Shown: in pieces, positions 37,088 through 46,120 of the stretch
Numbering within the stretch: position 1 is the first letter of the stretch
How the letters are laid out: each line of letters begins with the position of its first letter
Origin: Acinetobacter calcoaceticus
GTDB taxonomy: Bacteria > Pseudomonadota > Gammaproteobacteria > Pseudomonadales > Moraxellaceae
Direction: 5' to 3'
Assembly: GCF_900520355.1 (NCBI RefSeq)
Contig: NZ_LS999521.1
Span: forward strand, 930,001-994,000
DNA: 64,000 nucleotides
Translations under genes and position numbers: made by a program
Notes under the pieces: model-generated
What the model saw: only the letters and a program-made list of their open reading frames with translations
Told to the model about the DNA's origin: nothing
Databases searched by the model: none

Positions 37088-37272
37088 ATAAAATAGCTCC
37101 TGTGCTTCAAGCATCAAAATGAGTCAGATAAATACGTGGCATATTCTAGATGAGAATGTCACAAAATAAAAATTATCTTACTTTATTTGTGTTGGATTTA
37201 TGCTTACAACCTCCATTTTAAATGGTATGTTGATTATATGACAACGGACTGTATATTTTTAGGAGAATCGAA

Positions 37273-37458
37273 ATGACAACAAAGAAGTTTGATGCGACCC
37301 CCACAGCAGGTGAACCAATCAATCTAGATGAAATTTCGAAAGAGAATGTTCAGGAAGCTTGGAAAGATTATGAGGCAAAACCTGAATATAAAGATTTTAA
37401 TAAGCATGATTTGATTGAATCTATGCAACATACCGAAGAAGAAAAGAAATCTTCTTAA
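37273..37458 (+). CDS. Small acidic protein of unknown function, 61 aa
   Basis: A hydrophilic 61-residue protein, with no signal peptide or membrane span, beginning MTTKKFDATPTAGEPINLDEI and ending in a charged EEEKKSS tail. AGGAG lies 8 nt before the ATG, and a strong terminator follows 13 nt after the stop, so it is a well-formed single-gene unit. I do not recognise a family. It lies between the divergent fbp and the convergent pal. High Glu/Lys/Asp content suggests a disordered or small helical protein. Confidence 0.75.
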   Translation: MTTKKFDATPTAGEPINLDEISKENVQEAWKDYEAKPEYKDFNKHDLIESMQHTEEEKKSS

Positions 37459-37471
37459 GTTTTGTTGTTAT

Positions 37472-37505
37472 AAAAAAACGCTCATATTATATGAGCGTTT
37501 TTTTA
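37472..37505. terminator. Bidirectional terminator between 61-aa gene and pal
   Basis: AAAAAAACGCTCATA, TTA, TATGAGCGTTTTTTT, a 15-bp stem with A/T tracts on both sides. It terminates the Tol-Pal operon from the other side. Confidence 0.92.
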
Positions 37506-37515
37506 TGCATATGCT

Positions 37516-38076
37516 TTATTTTAACAATGGTGGCACTGCTTCATAATTAATTTCAACGCGGCGATTTTCTTTCCACGCAGATTCATCATGTCCTGCATTA
37601 ACAGGAGCTTCTTTACCATAACTTACAGCTTCAAGTTGCTGTGGGTTTACGCCATTGGTAATTAAGTAGCTTTGTACAGCTTTAGCACGACGCTCGCCTA
37701 AAGCCATATTGTACTCACGTGTACCACGTTCATCTGTATGGCCAGTTAATGCAACTTTTGAGTTTGCATTTGCCATAAGGAATTGTGCGTGAGCTTGGAG
37801 AGTTTGATAGTCTTCAGTAGATAAGTCACTGCTGTCATAATCAAAATGAACAACACGTTTAGCCAAAGCAGCTTTATTTGCTTCAGTCACACCTTTCGAT
37901 GAAGCACCAGCCAAATTTTGAGCATTTAATGCAGCATCTTCACTTAAACCAGAAGTGTTTACCGTACTTGGATTTGTACCAGTCGTGGTCGTCGCTGCCG
38001 GTTTGCGACTCGCACAACCTGTCATCACGAGTGCTACGCTAAGAAAGGGTAGAGCTAAATATTTGATTGATTTCAT
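37516..38076 (-). CDS. pal: Peptidoglycan-associated lipoprotein Pal
   Basis: An outer-membrane lipoprotein that binds peptidoglycan and TolB and helps constrict the outer membrane at division. ATG 38076 ([10 protein letters not shown]) follows GGAG at 6 nt. The signal peptide ends in lipobox VMTGC with Cys21. A Thr/Asn/Ser linker follows, then an OmpA-like domain (about 75-180) with HFDYDSSDL and [21 protein letters not shown], the peptidoglycan-binding signature. The product has 186 residues. It is the last gene of the tol operon, 27 nt after tolB. Confidence 0.96.
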   Translation of the reverse strand: MKSIKYLALPFLSVALVMTGCASRKPAATTTTGTNPSTVNTSGLSEDAALNAQNLAGASSKGVTEANKAALAKRVVHFDYDSSDLSTEDYQTLQAHAQFLMANANSKVALTGHTDERGTREYNMALGERRAKAVQSYLITNGVNPQQLEAVSYGKEAPVNAGHDESAWKENRRVEINYEAVPPLLK

Positions 38077-38103
38077 GATCATCTCCATCAATGGAATTAA
38101 AAG

Positions 38104-39384
38104 TTATTTTGGTGCCCAAGCTGGTTCACGTACTTCACCTTGTTCGCTTGGTAAATTCATACGGAAACGTCCATCAGTAGACATGATAGATAACAAGCCA
38201 CGGTTGCCTTCACGAGTCGCGTAGACCACCATTTGTCCATTCGGTGAGAAACTTGGTGACTCATCTAAACTGGTTGGAGTAAGAATATTGGTGATGCCAG
38301 TATTAATGTCCTGAATTGCAACTTTATAACTGCTGCCACTTGGACGATGAACAAGAGCAATCTTTTTGCCATCTGCACTCAAAGTTCCACGTGCATTAAA
38401 TGAACCTTTAAACGTTAGACGTTTTACTGAGCCATCAGCAAAGGTATAACGATAGATTTGGGCAGAACCACCACGGTCAGAAGTAAAAATAAACGATTTT
38501 CCATCTGGTGTATAACGTGCTTCCGTATCAATGGCCGAGTCGTTTGTCATACGTTTGACTTGGCGAGTTGATAAATCCATTTGATAGATTTCTGGGTTAC
38601 CATTCATAGATGCTGTAAATAGCATTGATTGGCCATCAGGTGAAAAACTCGGTGCGCCATTTAGGCCTTTAAAGCTTGTGAGTACTTCACGTGTCCCTGT
38701 AGATAAATCTTGTAAATAAATGGCTGGACGCTTGGTTTCAAAAGAAACATAAGCAATTTTCTTGGCATCTGGTGTCCATGCCGGAGAAAGAATTGGGTCA
38801 CGAGATGACAAAACAGTTTTTGGTTGTTCTCCATCCGTATCTGCAATTTGTAATGTATAACGTTCTGCAGGAGTTGCCGGATTTCTAAGCACATATGCAA
38901 TACGGCCACTAAAATCACCGGGAATGCCTGTAAGTGCCTGATAAATAGCATCACTGACCATGTGGCCAGCTTGACGTATACGTGAAGCAGGTACATTTAA
39001 AAGTTCATTTAAAATGTATTGCTGCTTTTGTACATCATAAAGTTGGTAATGAACTTCAAAACCTGTAGCTGTTTGTTTAATTTGTCCAGTAACTACATAT
39101 GGAATTCCGGCAGCTTGCCAGTCAGAAGCTTGAATCTGATTGATTGCAGCATTAGCAGGTAAATTTTTAGATGAGCTTGTAAAGCGCCCAGAACGGTTTA
39201 AGTCAGTTTCGACAATAGGAGAGAGCCCATTGTCATTACTAAACGGGACAATTGCAATTTTGGGTGCCTGATCTGGTGCTTTAGCAATTTCCAGATATAA
39301 CTGGGCAAAAGCAGTTGTAGAAGCAAGAGGGCTTAGTGCGGTGATCAATGCTAAAGATAGCAGGTGTTTGCGGCTCGTATTCAT
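38104..39384 (-). CDS. tolB: Tol-Pal system periplasmic protein TolB
   Basis: A periplasmic protein of 426 residues linking Pal to TolA. A signal peptide ends STTAFA, leaving an N-terminal QLYLEI segment that corresponds to the TolA box. An alpha/beta domain (about 30-160) precedes a C-terminal beta-propeller with WD40-like PD repeats: SPAWTPDAKKIAYVSF, APSFSPDGQSMLFTAS, EARYTPDGKSFIFTSDRGG, GTLSADGKKIALV, SPSFSPNGQMVVYATREG. It starts 93 nt after tolA, the only sizeable gap within the operon, so a second promoter there is possible. Confidence 0.96.
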   Translation of the reverse strand: MNTSRKHLLSLALITALSPLASTTAFAQLYLEIAKAPDQAPKIAIVPFSNDNGLSPIVETDLNRSGRFTSSSKNLPANAAINQIQASDWQAAGIPYVVTGQIKQTATGFEVHYQLYDVQKQQYILNELLNVPASRIRQAGHMVSDAIYQALTGIPGDFSGRIAYVLRNPATPAERYTLQIADTDGEQPKTVLSSRDPILSPAWTPDAKKIAYVSFETKRPAIYLQDLSTGTREVLTSFKGLNGAPSFSPDGQSMLFTASMNGNPEIYQMDLSTRQVKRMTNDSAIDTEARYTPDGKSFIFTSDRGGSAQIYRYTFADGSVKRLTFKGSFNARGTLSADGKKIALVHRPSGSSYKVAIQDINTGITNILTPTSLDESPSFSPNGQMVVYATREGNRGLLSIMSTDGRFRMNLPSEQGEVREPAWAPK

Positions 39385-39477
39385 AAGTTTAAAGTCATAG
39401 CTGGTATTTTTGTGACTGTTGATTTTGTAGCATAGTTACATGCCTTAAACTATTTAAAGCATGTAACTCTTTCAAAA

Positions 39478-40869
39478 TTATTGCGCTCTAAATGTAGAGG
39501 TCACGCTTCTTGCTTCACGTCTTGCATCTGGGTCCGATGGCATAGGATATGGCGCAGAGGCTTGAATTGCTGCCTTAATACTTGCATCTAAAGCATCATC
39601 TCCGCTTGAACGCGTGATTACAATTGAATTGACACTTCCCGAATCTGAGAGGGTAAAACGAACACCAACTGTTTTACCACTACTTCCTGTCGGGACATCC
39701 CACGAGCGTCGAATTTTTTGCTCAAAATCACGTCTAGCTGAAGAAGCAACTTTTTTAGCCTCAGCTTTCTTTTGAGCTGCCTCTTCTTGTGCTTTTTGAG
39801 CAGATGCAGCTTTTGCTTCAGCTTCTGCCTCAGCTTTGCGTTTAGCATCGTCAGCAGCTTTTTGTTGTTTGGCTTTTGCATCTGCTTCGGCTTTGCGTTT
39901 AGCATCATCAGCAGCTTTACGAGCTTCACTTCGTTCATGCTTAGCTTTTGAGTCGGCTTCAGCTTTGCGTTTAGCATCATCAGCAGCTTTACGAGCTTCA
40001 CTTCGTTCATGTTTAGCTTTTGAGTCGGCTTCAGCTTTGCGTTTGGCATCTTCATTTAATTTTTGTTGCTTGGCTTTTGCATCGGCGTCAGCTTTACGTT
40101 TGGCGTCTTCATTAGCTTTTTGTTGCTTAGCTTTAGCATCTGTCTCAGCTTTACGCTTAGCGTCGTCATTGGCTTTTGCCTTAGCTTCAGCTTTGTGTTT
40201 AGCATCTTGCTGCGCTTGTAGTTTAGCGTTTTCGGCCTTCTGAGCCTCACGTTTCAGCTTTGCCTCTGTCTCTGCTTTTCGCTTAGCCTCTTCAGCAGCT
40301 TTACGTTGTTCAGCTGCTTGTTTAGCTTTGGTCGCTTCATCAGCTTTTGCATTTTGCTCGACTTTACGTTTTTGTTCGGCTTCAGATCTCGCTTTAGATT
40401 CGGCTTGGCGTTTTGCTTCAGCATCAGCACGTTGTTTTTGTGCTTGAGCTTCATCAGCTTTACGCTGTTCAGCAGCTTGTTTAGCTTTAGCTGCTTCATC
40501 AGCTTTACGTTTTTGTTCCGCTAATTTTGCTTGTTGTGCCTGTTCAGCTTTTTGCTTTTGAGCAGTAAGTTGCTGAGCAGTTGGCGGAGGAGGTGCGGCC
40601 GGAAGATTTTGAGGGAGAGTCTCATCTACAATAGGGGTTAACACCTCTTTTGCTTCATTTGTAGCAGTTGTCTCTTGTTCAACTGCTTTTGCTAAAGGAG
40701 GGGGTAAATCTTCTGGCTTAACTAAAATAGTTGTTAGCTTTTTTGGCTGTTCAGGTGGTTTACTCAAGCCTAAAAAAAGCAAGCCAACAATGGCAATTGC
40801 ATGAACTCCAATTGTAAAGCTCAGTGCAATCGCATTTTGTTTAAAGTGCGGCTTTTGATTTTTATTCAT
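39478..40869 (-). CDS. tolA: TolA, inner-membrane spanning protein of Tol-Pal
   Basis: TolA spans the periplasm from TolQR to TolB/Pal. The 463-residue protein has one N-terminal membrane span (about 15-35), a Pro-rich stretch PAAPPPPTAQQ (about 90-100), a very long Ala/Lys/Glu/Arg helix (about 100-375) built of degenerate repeats of the type DAKRKAEADAKAKQQK, and a C-terminal TonB-like domain (about 380-463). Two consecutive copies of a 24-residue unit with KAKHERSEARKAAD arise from a 72-bp tandem repeat. The low-complexity code leaves other frames open; those are not genes. It starts 3 nt after tolR. Confidence 0.95.
   Translation of the reverse strand: MNKNQKPHFKQNAIALSFTIGVHAIAIVGLLFLGLSKPPEQPKKLTTILVKPEDLPPPLAKAVEQETTATNEAKEVLTPIVDETLPQNLPAAPPPPTAQQLTAQKQKAEQAQQAKLAEQKRKADEAAKAKQAAEQRKADEAQAQKQRADAEAKRQAESKARSEAEQKRKVEQNAKADEATKAKQAAEQRKAAEEAKRKAETEAKLKREAQKAENAKLQAQQDAKHKAEAKAKANDDAKRKAETDAKAKQQKANEDAKRKADADAKAKQQKLNEDAKRKAEADSKAKHERSEARKAADDAKRKAEADSKAKHERSEARKAADDAKRKAEADAKAKQQKAADDAKRKAEAEAEAKAASAQKAQEEAAQKKAEAKKVASSARRDFEQKIRRSWDVPTGSSGKTVGVRFTLSDSGSVNSIVITRSSGDDALDASIKAAIQASAPYPMPSDPDARREARSVTSTFRAQ
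39889..40047. repeat. 72-bp tandem repeat inside tolA
   Basis: Units beginning ACGAGCTTCACTTCG occur at 39919 and 39991, period 72 bp, nearly identical (C/T difference after TTCATG). They encode two copies of a 24-residue helical unit. Edges are approximate. In-frame copy number change would lengthen or shorten the TolA helix. Confidence 0.75.
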
Positions 40870-40872
40870 AGC

Positions 40873-41325
40873 TTATTTTAAAGGCTCTGTCAGAAGGCCA
40901 ACTTGAGTTAAACCTGCTTCTTGTAAACTTGCCATCAATGATACGACTTCTCCATAAGGACGAGACTTATCACCATTGACTAAAACTGTGAGTTGTTTAT
41001 TTTCTTGTTCAGCTTGTTTTTGAGCATTGCTTAAAACTTCTTCAAGTTTTTCACGAGATAATGGCTCACTATCTTTATAATCTTCATACTGAAGATAAAT
41101 ATTGCCGTCTTTACCAATCGTTACCATGGCTGGCATGTCTTTTGATTCGATTGGATGGTTATTTGCTTGAGGTAAATCGACTTTAATTCCACTAGTAATC
41201 ATGGGAGCAGTCACCATGAAAATAACCAAAAGTACCAGCATAACGTCAATATAGGGTACGACGTTCATATCACTTTTTAGTGGTTTTTTTATGCGCTCAA
41301 AGCGCCCTGAACGCTGAATTGCCAT
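40873..41325 (-). CDS. tolR: Biopolymer transporter TolR
   Basis: TolR forms the proton-driven motor with TolQ. The 150-residue protein is of the ExbD/TolR family: a cytoplasmic basic N-terminus (RSGRFERIKKPLKSD), one membrane span (about 22-42) with the essential Asp in VVPYIDVMLVLLVIFMV, and a periplasmic domain. Its ATG overlaps the tolQ stop by one base (TAATG), so translation is coupled. Confidence 0.95.
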   Translation of the reverse strand: MAIQRSGRFERIKKPLKSDMNVVPYIDVMLVLLVIFMVTAPMITSGIKVDLPQANNHPIESKDMPAMVTIGKDGNIYLQYEDYKDSEPLSREKLEEVLSNAQKQAEQENKQLTVLVNGDKSRPYGEVVSLMASLQEAGLTQVGLLTEPLK

Positions 41326-42023
41326 TATGCATCTTCCTGTGATGAACCCACAGACTGACGTTGCAATAAAGCAATCATCTCTTCAGCAAATAAAGCACGA
41401 TCAGAGTAAACACTTTCGCTTTTAGACGTGAAATGGTTAAAAGCCAATACAGCAGGAATTGCAGCAAATAAACCAATTGCGGTTGCAATAAGTGCCTCGG
41501 CAATACCGGGTGCAACAGTTGCCAGTGTAACTTGATCAACAGCAGCTAAACCGATAAAGGCATTCATAATGCCCCAAACGGTACCGAATAGACCGATGTA
41601 AGGAGCTACAGAGCCAATACTTGCTAAACTACCTAAGCCATATTCCAGATGGCTTTGATCACGACTCAAACCTACACGTAAAATACGTTCAGTCCCTTCA
41701 ATCGTTTGTGAAACAGGGGCCTGACATTTTTTAAGTTTAAAAAACTCACTCAATCCTTGATAAAAAATATCTTCAAGACCTGAGCGTTTTGAGTTGAGTT
41801 GAGCATTGTTGTAAAGCGTATTGAGTTCAGCACCTGACCAGAACATTTTCTGGAAATGTTCATCTTCTTGATGTGCTTTTTTATAACTCATATGTAACTT
41901 GGCAATCAGATACCAACTAAAGATTGATGCTAACAATAAAATTAGCATGACCAACTGAACGACTGGACTTGCCTGTAAAATAAGGTCAGAAATATGCAGG
42001 GTTGATTCAATGTTTGTTGCCAT
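41325..42023 (-). CDS. tolQ: Tol-Pal motor protein TolQ
   Basis: A 232-residue MotA/TolQ/ExbB-type protein with three membrane spans (about 18-38, 135-155 and 168-190). The conserved C-terminal blocks are GLGSLASIGSVAPYIGLFGTVWGIM and APGIAEALIATAIGLFAAIPAVLAFN, lining the proton path with TolR. It lies 23 nt after ybgC and overlaps tolR by one base. The order ybgC-tolQ-tolR-tolA-tolB-pal is the classic one. Confidence 0.96.
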   Translation of the reverse strand: MATNIESTLHISDLILQASPVVQLVMLILLLASIFSWYLIAKLHMSYKKAHQEDEHFQKMFWSGAELNTLYNNAQLNSKRSGLEDIFYQGLSEFFKLKKCQAPVSQTIEGTERILRVGLSRDQSHLEYGLGSLASIGSVAPYIGLFGTVWGIMNAFIGLAAVDQVTLATVAPGIAEALIATAIGLFAAIPAVLAFNHFTSKSESVYSDRALFAEEMIALLQRQSVGSSQEDA

Positions 42024-42046
42024 AGTTACATATGCCGGTTGTTTTT

Positions 42047-42454
42047 TTAGTCTTGTTCCAATTCTTTACGAATAAGATCACGTATTTCTTCTGGAAGACG
42101 ACGAGCTATCAGTTCTTTGCTTAAACATGCCAACTCAACCTCACCAGAAGCAAGCAAGATTTCACCACGATAAATATTTTGTTGCAACACAAATGACGCA
42201 GCTTTACATGAAACTACACGTGCTGTAACAGTAATTAAATCATCCATTAAAATAGGACGCATGTATTTTACGTTAATTTTGTGTACGACAAAGTTGTAGT
42301 CTTTTTGATGCCAGTAATGATCAACGCCAGAAGCACGGAGCCATTCAGTACGGGTACGTTCCATATAGCGAATGTGGTTGGCATGGTAGACAATACCACC
42401 TGCGTCCGTATCTTCAATATAAACACGAATGTTGAATTCAAAATGATTCGCCAT
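42047..42454 (-). CDS. ybgC: Tol-Pal associated acyl-CoA thioesterase YbgC
   Basis: A 135-residue hotdog-fold thioesterase. The ATG at 42454 (MANHFEFNIRVY) matches the family N-terminus; the open frame continues 28 codons upstream without conservation. The 4-hydroxybenzoyl-CoA-thioesterase signature EDTDAGGIVYHANHIRYMERTRTEW, given here in part by EDTDAGGIVYH, carries the catalytic Asp. It is the first gene of the tol operon and may act on phospholipid-related acyl thioesters; its role for Tol function is not clear in any organism. Confidence 0.93.
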   Translation of the reverse strand: MANHFEFNIRVYIEDTDAGGIVYHANHIRYMERTRTEWLRASGVDHYWHQKDYNFVVHKINVKYMRPILMDDLITVTARVVSCKAASFVLQQNIYRGEILLASGEVELACLSKELIARRLPEEIRDLIRKELEQD

Positions 42455-42767
42455 GAGAGGATTCCGTTTTAGTTCACTATAGAGCTTTGCATTTAAAATA
42501 TGACTGCTGAATAAAACATCAATTTTATTCGAAGCCACGTATATGCTTTAAATACGGGGCAGTTTAGCAGATTGCATACTAAGTCCTATGGCACAACCTT
42601 TCAATTGCGGTCAAAGCATTTTTACGTTTTATAACGCTGCAAAAAAAGAAGAAAGTAAATATAGAAAGAAGACAATATTTGATTTCTTTAGCTATTATTT
42701 ATAATGATATAAAATTAAAAATAATAAATTAGGAACTAAAGTAAGGAGAGACATGCTCTCCTAATCA
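42455..42767. other. 313-bp gap: tol operon upstream region and ruvB 3' flank
   Basis: It must hold the promoter of ybgC-tolQRAB-pal on the minus strand. I see no gene. The part at 42640-42740 is very AT-rich. A 7-bp inverted repeat AGGAGAG/CTCTCCT (42744-42762) lies just after ruvB and may be a weak terminator. Confidence 0.4.
42744..42762 (-). terminator. Weak hairpin after ruvB
   Basis: On the minus strand AGGAGAG, CATGT, CTCTCCT followed by TACTTTAG. The stem is clear but the T run is poor. Confidence 0.4.
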
Positions 42768-43772
42768 CTAGTTTTTAGGCTCAGGTGGTGTCAGTCCAAA
42801 CTGTAAATAAGATTGATTAGTTGCAATACGCCCGCGTGCGGTGCGCATCACATAACCTTGTTGAATTAAATACGGTTCAATCACATCTTCAAGCGTACCA
42901 CTATCTTCTGCCATGGCTGCTGCAAGTGCTTCAACTCCGGCAGGTCCACCATCAAAACGTTCCAGAAGCATACTTAAATATCGACGATCTAGAGTGTCTA
43001 AACCCGCTTTATCAACCTTAAGCATATCAAGAGCAAGTTGTGCCATTTCGTGAGTGACTTCACCGTTACCTTTAACTTGTGCATAGTCACGAACACGTCG
43101 TAATAAGCGGTTAGCAATACGAGGTGTGCCACGTGCACGGCGGGCAACTTCTTCTGCACCTTCAACTGTAATGGGTACATTCATTAGCTTTGCAGAACGT
43201 GACACAATATGTGTTAAGTCTTCTACAGAATAGAACTCAAGACGCTGAACAATACCAAAACGGTCACGTAGTGGTGAGGTAAGTAATCCCGCACGTGTAG
43301 TTGCAGCGACAAGCGTAAATGGTGGTAAATCCAGTTTGATTGAACGAGCACCAGGACCTTCACCAATCATGATATCTAATTGGTAATCTTCCATCGCTGG
43401 ATAGAGGATTTCTTCAATAACCGGTGAAAGACGGTGAATTTCATCAATAAACAAAACATCGCCTTCTTCGAGGTTCGTAAGCATTGCAGCTAAGTCACCT
43501 GCACGCTCTAAAACTGGCCCCGAAGTAGATTTAAGATTACCACCCATTTCACGTGCAATAATGTTGGCAAGTGTGGTTTTACCCAAGCCCGGTGGACCAA
43601 AAATCAGCGTGTGGTCGAGTGCTTCACCACGACCGCGAGCTGCGCCAATGAAAATTTCCATTTGCTCGCGTACTACAGGTTGCCCGATGTAGTCGGCAAG
43701 AGAAGTTGGTCGAATAGCCCGATCAAAATGATCTTCTGGTTTTTCCGCTCCACTGATTAGACGGTCTTGCAT
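42768..43772 (-). CDS. ruvB: Holliday junction helicase RuvB
   Basis: The AAA+ motor that drives branch migration with RuvA. The protein has 334 residues. Walker A is [12 protein letters not shown] (about 58-69), Walker [11 protein letters not shown] (about 105), sensor 1 is in the [10 protein letters not shown] block, and the arginine-finger region is [16 protein letters not shown]-terminal winged helix with [13 protein letters not shown] completes the family pattern. It lies 7 nt after ruvA. ruvC is not beside the pair. Confidence 0.97.
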   Translation of the reverse strand: MQDRLISGAEKPEDHFDRAIRPTSLADYIGQPVVREQMEIFIGAARGRGEALDHTLIFGPPGLGKTTLANIIAREMGGNLKSTSGPVLERAGDLAAMLTNLEEGDVLFIDEIHRLSPVIEEILYPAMEDYQLDIMIGEGPGARSIKLDLPPFTLVAATTRAGLLTSPLRDRFGIVQRLEFYSVEDLTHIVSRSAKLMNVPITVEGAEEVARRARGTPRIANRLLRRVRDYAQVKGNGEVTHEMAQLALDMLKVDKAGLDTLDRRYLSMLLERFDGGPAGVEALAAAMAEDSGTLEDVIEPYLIQQGYVMRTARGRIATNQSYLQFGLTPPEPKN

Positions 43773-43779
43773 AAGTGTT

Positions 43780-44379
43780 TTACTTCATCATTGATTTAAG
43801 AGCAGCACGAATAATATCGGCTGATTCTGTGTAATCGGCTTTAACCGCAGCAACAGCTTTTTGAGCTTCAAGAGGTTTATAACCTAAAGATTGCAAGGCT
43901 GCTTCTGCTTCTGCCACAGGCGAGTTTGCAGCAAACTGAATTTGAGGCAGGGTAGCCCCAGAAGAAGTCCCTTGAGCTAACGTTTTGAAACGGTCGCGAA
44001 GCTCGATCATTAAACGTTCAGCTGTTTTTTTGCCAACACCCGGAACTTTGACTAACGTGTTGATATCGTCATGCTCAATCGTATGCACTAATAACTCAAC
44101 ACTTAAGGTTGATAGAATCCCTAATGCCATTTTTGGGCCGACACCATTTACTTTTAATAAAGTGCGGAAAATTGTTTTTTCTTGAGCATCACTAAAGCCG
44201 TAGAGTTGCTGTGCATCTTCACGGACAACCAAATGCGTCCATAACGTAACTTTCTGGCCTTTTTGTAATTGGCAAAATGTTGAAAGTGGCGTATCGATTT
44301 CATAACCCACACCATTTACATTCAGTAAGACAGTAGGGGCTTCTAGGGCAAACACTTCGCCAATTAAACATCCGATCAT
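43780..44379 (-). CDS. ruvA: Holliday junction binding protein RuvA
   Basis: RuvA tetramers hold the four-way junction and load RuvB. The ATG at 44379 ([13 protein letters not shown]) matches the family start and gives 199 residues; a GTG four codons upstream is open but unconserved. An N-terminal OB fold (about 1-63) is followed by two helix-hairpin-helix motifs ([16 protein letters not shown] and [16 protein letters not shown]) and a C-terminal domain III (about 150-199) that binds RuvB. Confidence 0.96.
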   Translation of the reverse strand: MIGCLIGEVFALEAPTVLLNVNGVGYEIDTPLSTFCQLQKGQKVTLWTHLVVREDAQQLYGFSDAQEKTIFRTLLKVNGVGPKMALGILSTLSVELLVHTIEHDDINTLVKVPGVGKKTAERLMIELRDRFKTLAQGTSSGATLPQIQFAANSPVAEAEAALQSLGYKPLEAQKAVAAVKADYTESADIIRAALKSMMK

Positions 44380-44469
44380 AGAGGATTTCACTTATTTATT
44401 TTGGTAAATCTGGAAGTTCTAAATTCTTTTTAAAACTTCATACATTTCTTTAACTATAGTAAACCATAC

Positions 44470-45810
44470 TTAAAACAGGCCAATTTTATTACCTCGTAAT
44501 TCTTGAGCCAAGCTATAAGCCTGATGATCTGAGAATTTGCTGATAATATCGAGTACTTGCATAATATTACTGTAGTGATTATTGCTAAAGTCAGCACCAT
44601 ACAGATTAAGGATAGACATTAAACGTTGTTCTTTAAAGCTTAAAGATTTATGTGGTGTGGTCAGAGGTACAAATGCATCTAAAATCGTTTGCAAACTTTG
44701 GTGAGCAATAATTTCTAAACCAGACTTTTGTGGGTGCTCAAAAATTTTATCACGTGCCAGATTTTTGGCTGTTTCGATACCAATTGCAATATCAGGGGAG
44801 CAATATTGTAAAAGGTTGCCTTTAAGTTGACCGGTAATGATTTCATAATGATGTTTGGCAAACGCTGTGGTGACTTCATCAACCAGACGTTTCATGACAC
44901 GTCCACGTAATGCCGAAATCTTTTGCTGCCAAGTACTGTTTGGATGTGACAATTCTTCTGGTTGGCCATAGTCGGCAATCAAATTAAGAAAAATAGGTTC
45001 AACTTCTTGGTAACTTAGCATATTTAAGATAATGCCGTCTTCTAAATCAATTAAGGCATAGCAAATATCGTCAGCGGCTTCTAATAAGTAGGTCAGTGGA
45101 TGACGGCAGTAATGATATTCACCCAGTTGAATGAGTCCAAGTTGTTCAGCAATCTGTTTTAAAATTTCTTTTTCAGACTGATAACATCCGAATTTTGCAC
45201 GTTGATGTGAGGGACGATCACCTTGTTCAGCAATGGTTTTTGAAAGCCAAGGATATTTTAAATAAGCACCTAAGGTGGCATAGGTTAATCGCATTCCACC
45301 ATCATTTGGATGATAGTCAATACGGCTTAATAGACGTAATCCTTGAGCATTGCCTTCAAACTGACGGACATCTGCTTCTTCTTCTGGGCTTAATTTTTTC
45401 AAAAAATCATTATGCGAAGCATCATCAAACCATTCACGAATCGCATATTCACCCGCATGTCCGAAAGGTGGATTACCAATATCATGGGCCAGACAGGCTG
45501 CCTGAATGATTGCGCCTACATCCGCAGGAGAGATCCAGACGGGTAATTCATTTTTTATTTTCTCTGCTGCGAGCATGCCCATTGAGCGGCCAATACAGGA
45601 AACTTCAAGTGAGTGAGTTAAACGGGTGTGAATGCCATCATGCTGTGCGAGTGGGTGAACTTGTGTCTTACGGTTTAGTTGTCGAAAGCTTTGCGAAAAT
45701 ATAATACGGTCATAATCTTTATGGAATGGGCTACGAGCCAGTTCTGTACTGCTTTTTTTACTGCCTAAACGAACTGCAGAAAGCAGCTCTAACCAACGCA
45801 TTTGTTCCAT
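44470..45810 (-). CDS. dgt: Deoxyguanosinetriphosphate triphosphohydrolase-like protein
   Basis: An HD-domain dNTP triphosphohydrolase of 446 residues. Metal ligands are seen in HTRLTHSLEV, CLAHDIGNPPFGHAGE (the HD pair) and a later Asp in EAADDICYALIDLEDG. An N-terminal RSPFHKDYDRIIFSQSFRQLNRKTQV is the family block. Members cleave dGTP or other dNTPs to nucleoside plus triphosphate; specificity is not given by sequence. It is a single gene, 90 nt from ruvA on the same strand, and divergent from purL. Confidence 0.93.
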   Translation of the reverse strand: MEQMRWLELLSAVRLGSKKSSTELARSPFHKDYDRIIFSQSFRQLNRKTQVHPLAQHDGIHTRLTHSLEVSCIGRSMGMLAAEKIKNELPVWISPADVGAIIQAACLAHDIGNPPFGHAGEYAIREWFDDASHNDFLKKLSPEEEADVRQFEGNAQGLRLLSRIDYHPNDGGMRLTYATLGAYLKYPWLSKTIAEQGDRPSHQRAKFGCYQSEKEILKQIAEQLGLIQLGEYHYCRHPLTYLLEAADDICYALIDLEDGIILNMLSYQEVEPIFLNLIADYGQPEELSHPNSTWQQKISALRGRVMKRLVDEVTTAFAKHHYEIITGQLKGNLLQYCSPDIAIGIETAKNLARDKIFEHPQKSGLEIIAHQSLQTILDAFVPLTTPHKSLSFKEQRLMSILNLYGADFSNNHYSNIMQVLDIISKFSDHQAYSLAQELRGNKIGLF

Positions 45811-46120
45811 TTATCATTATTCAAAAACTATAAAACCCGATCATGCCAAAAAAAAGTTAAAAGCACTAGCTTGGTGCGACATAGTTTGTCCTAGTTCAGG
45901 TTTTATTATGTTATTGAATAAACATGAAACAATTTATTTTTAGCTAAAATGAATAAAAAAATGATTTTGAACAAAAAAGAAATTACTTCTTACAGAATTA
46001 GGTTACAGAATACTGATTCTACATCTAGCTGATTTTGGCAAGACGCAGTAGAATATGCGCTCTCTCTAAAGTCACATTGCGGTAAGGTTCACAAGACCTG
46101 CCCGTGGAGCCAAAATCAAC
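45811..46120. other. 310-bp divergent region between dgt and purL
   Basis: No gene is seen. It should hold both promoters. TAGAAT at 46049-46054 is a possible -10 for purL. A small AGGT/ACCT hairpin lies about 25 nt before the purL start, and GGAG 10-15 nt before it. No known purine riboswitch core is recognisable. Confidence 0.35.

Noticed and set aside
39836..40260. Regular short repeats resembling a CRISPR array
   Set aside because: The periodicity is coding (24- and 16-17-residue units of TolA), with no unique spacers and no cas genes.
39618..40524. Long open frames on both strands overlapping tolA (Lys/Leu-rich or Ala/Ser-rich)
   Set aside because: They follow from the Ala/Lys/Glu repeat code of tolA. 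The translations are low complexity and the tolA frame is unambiguous.
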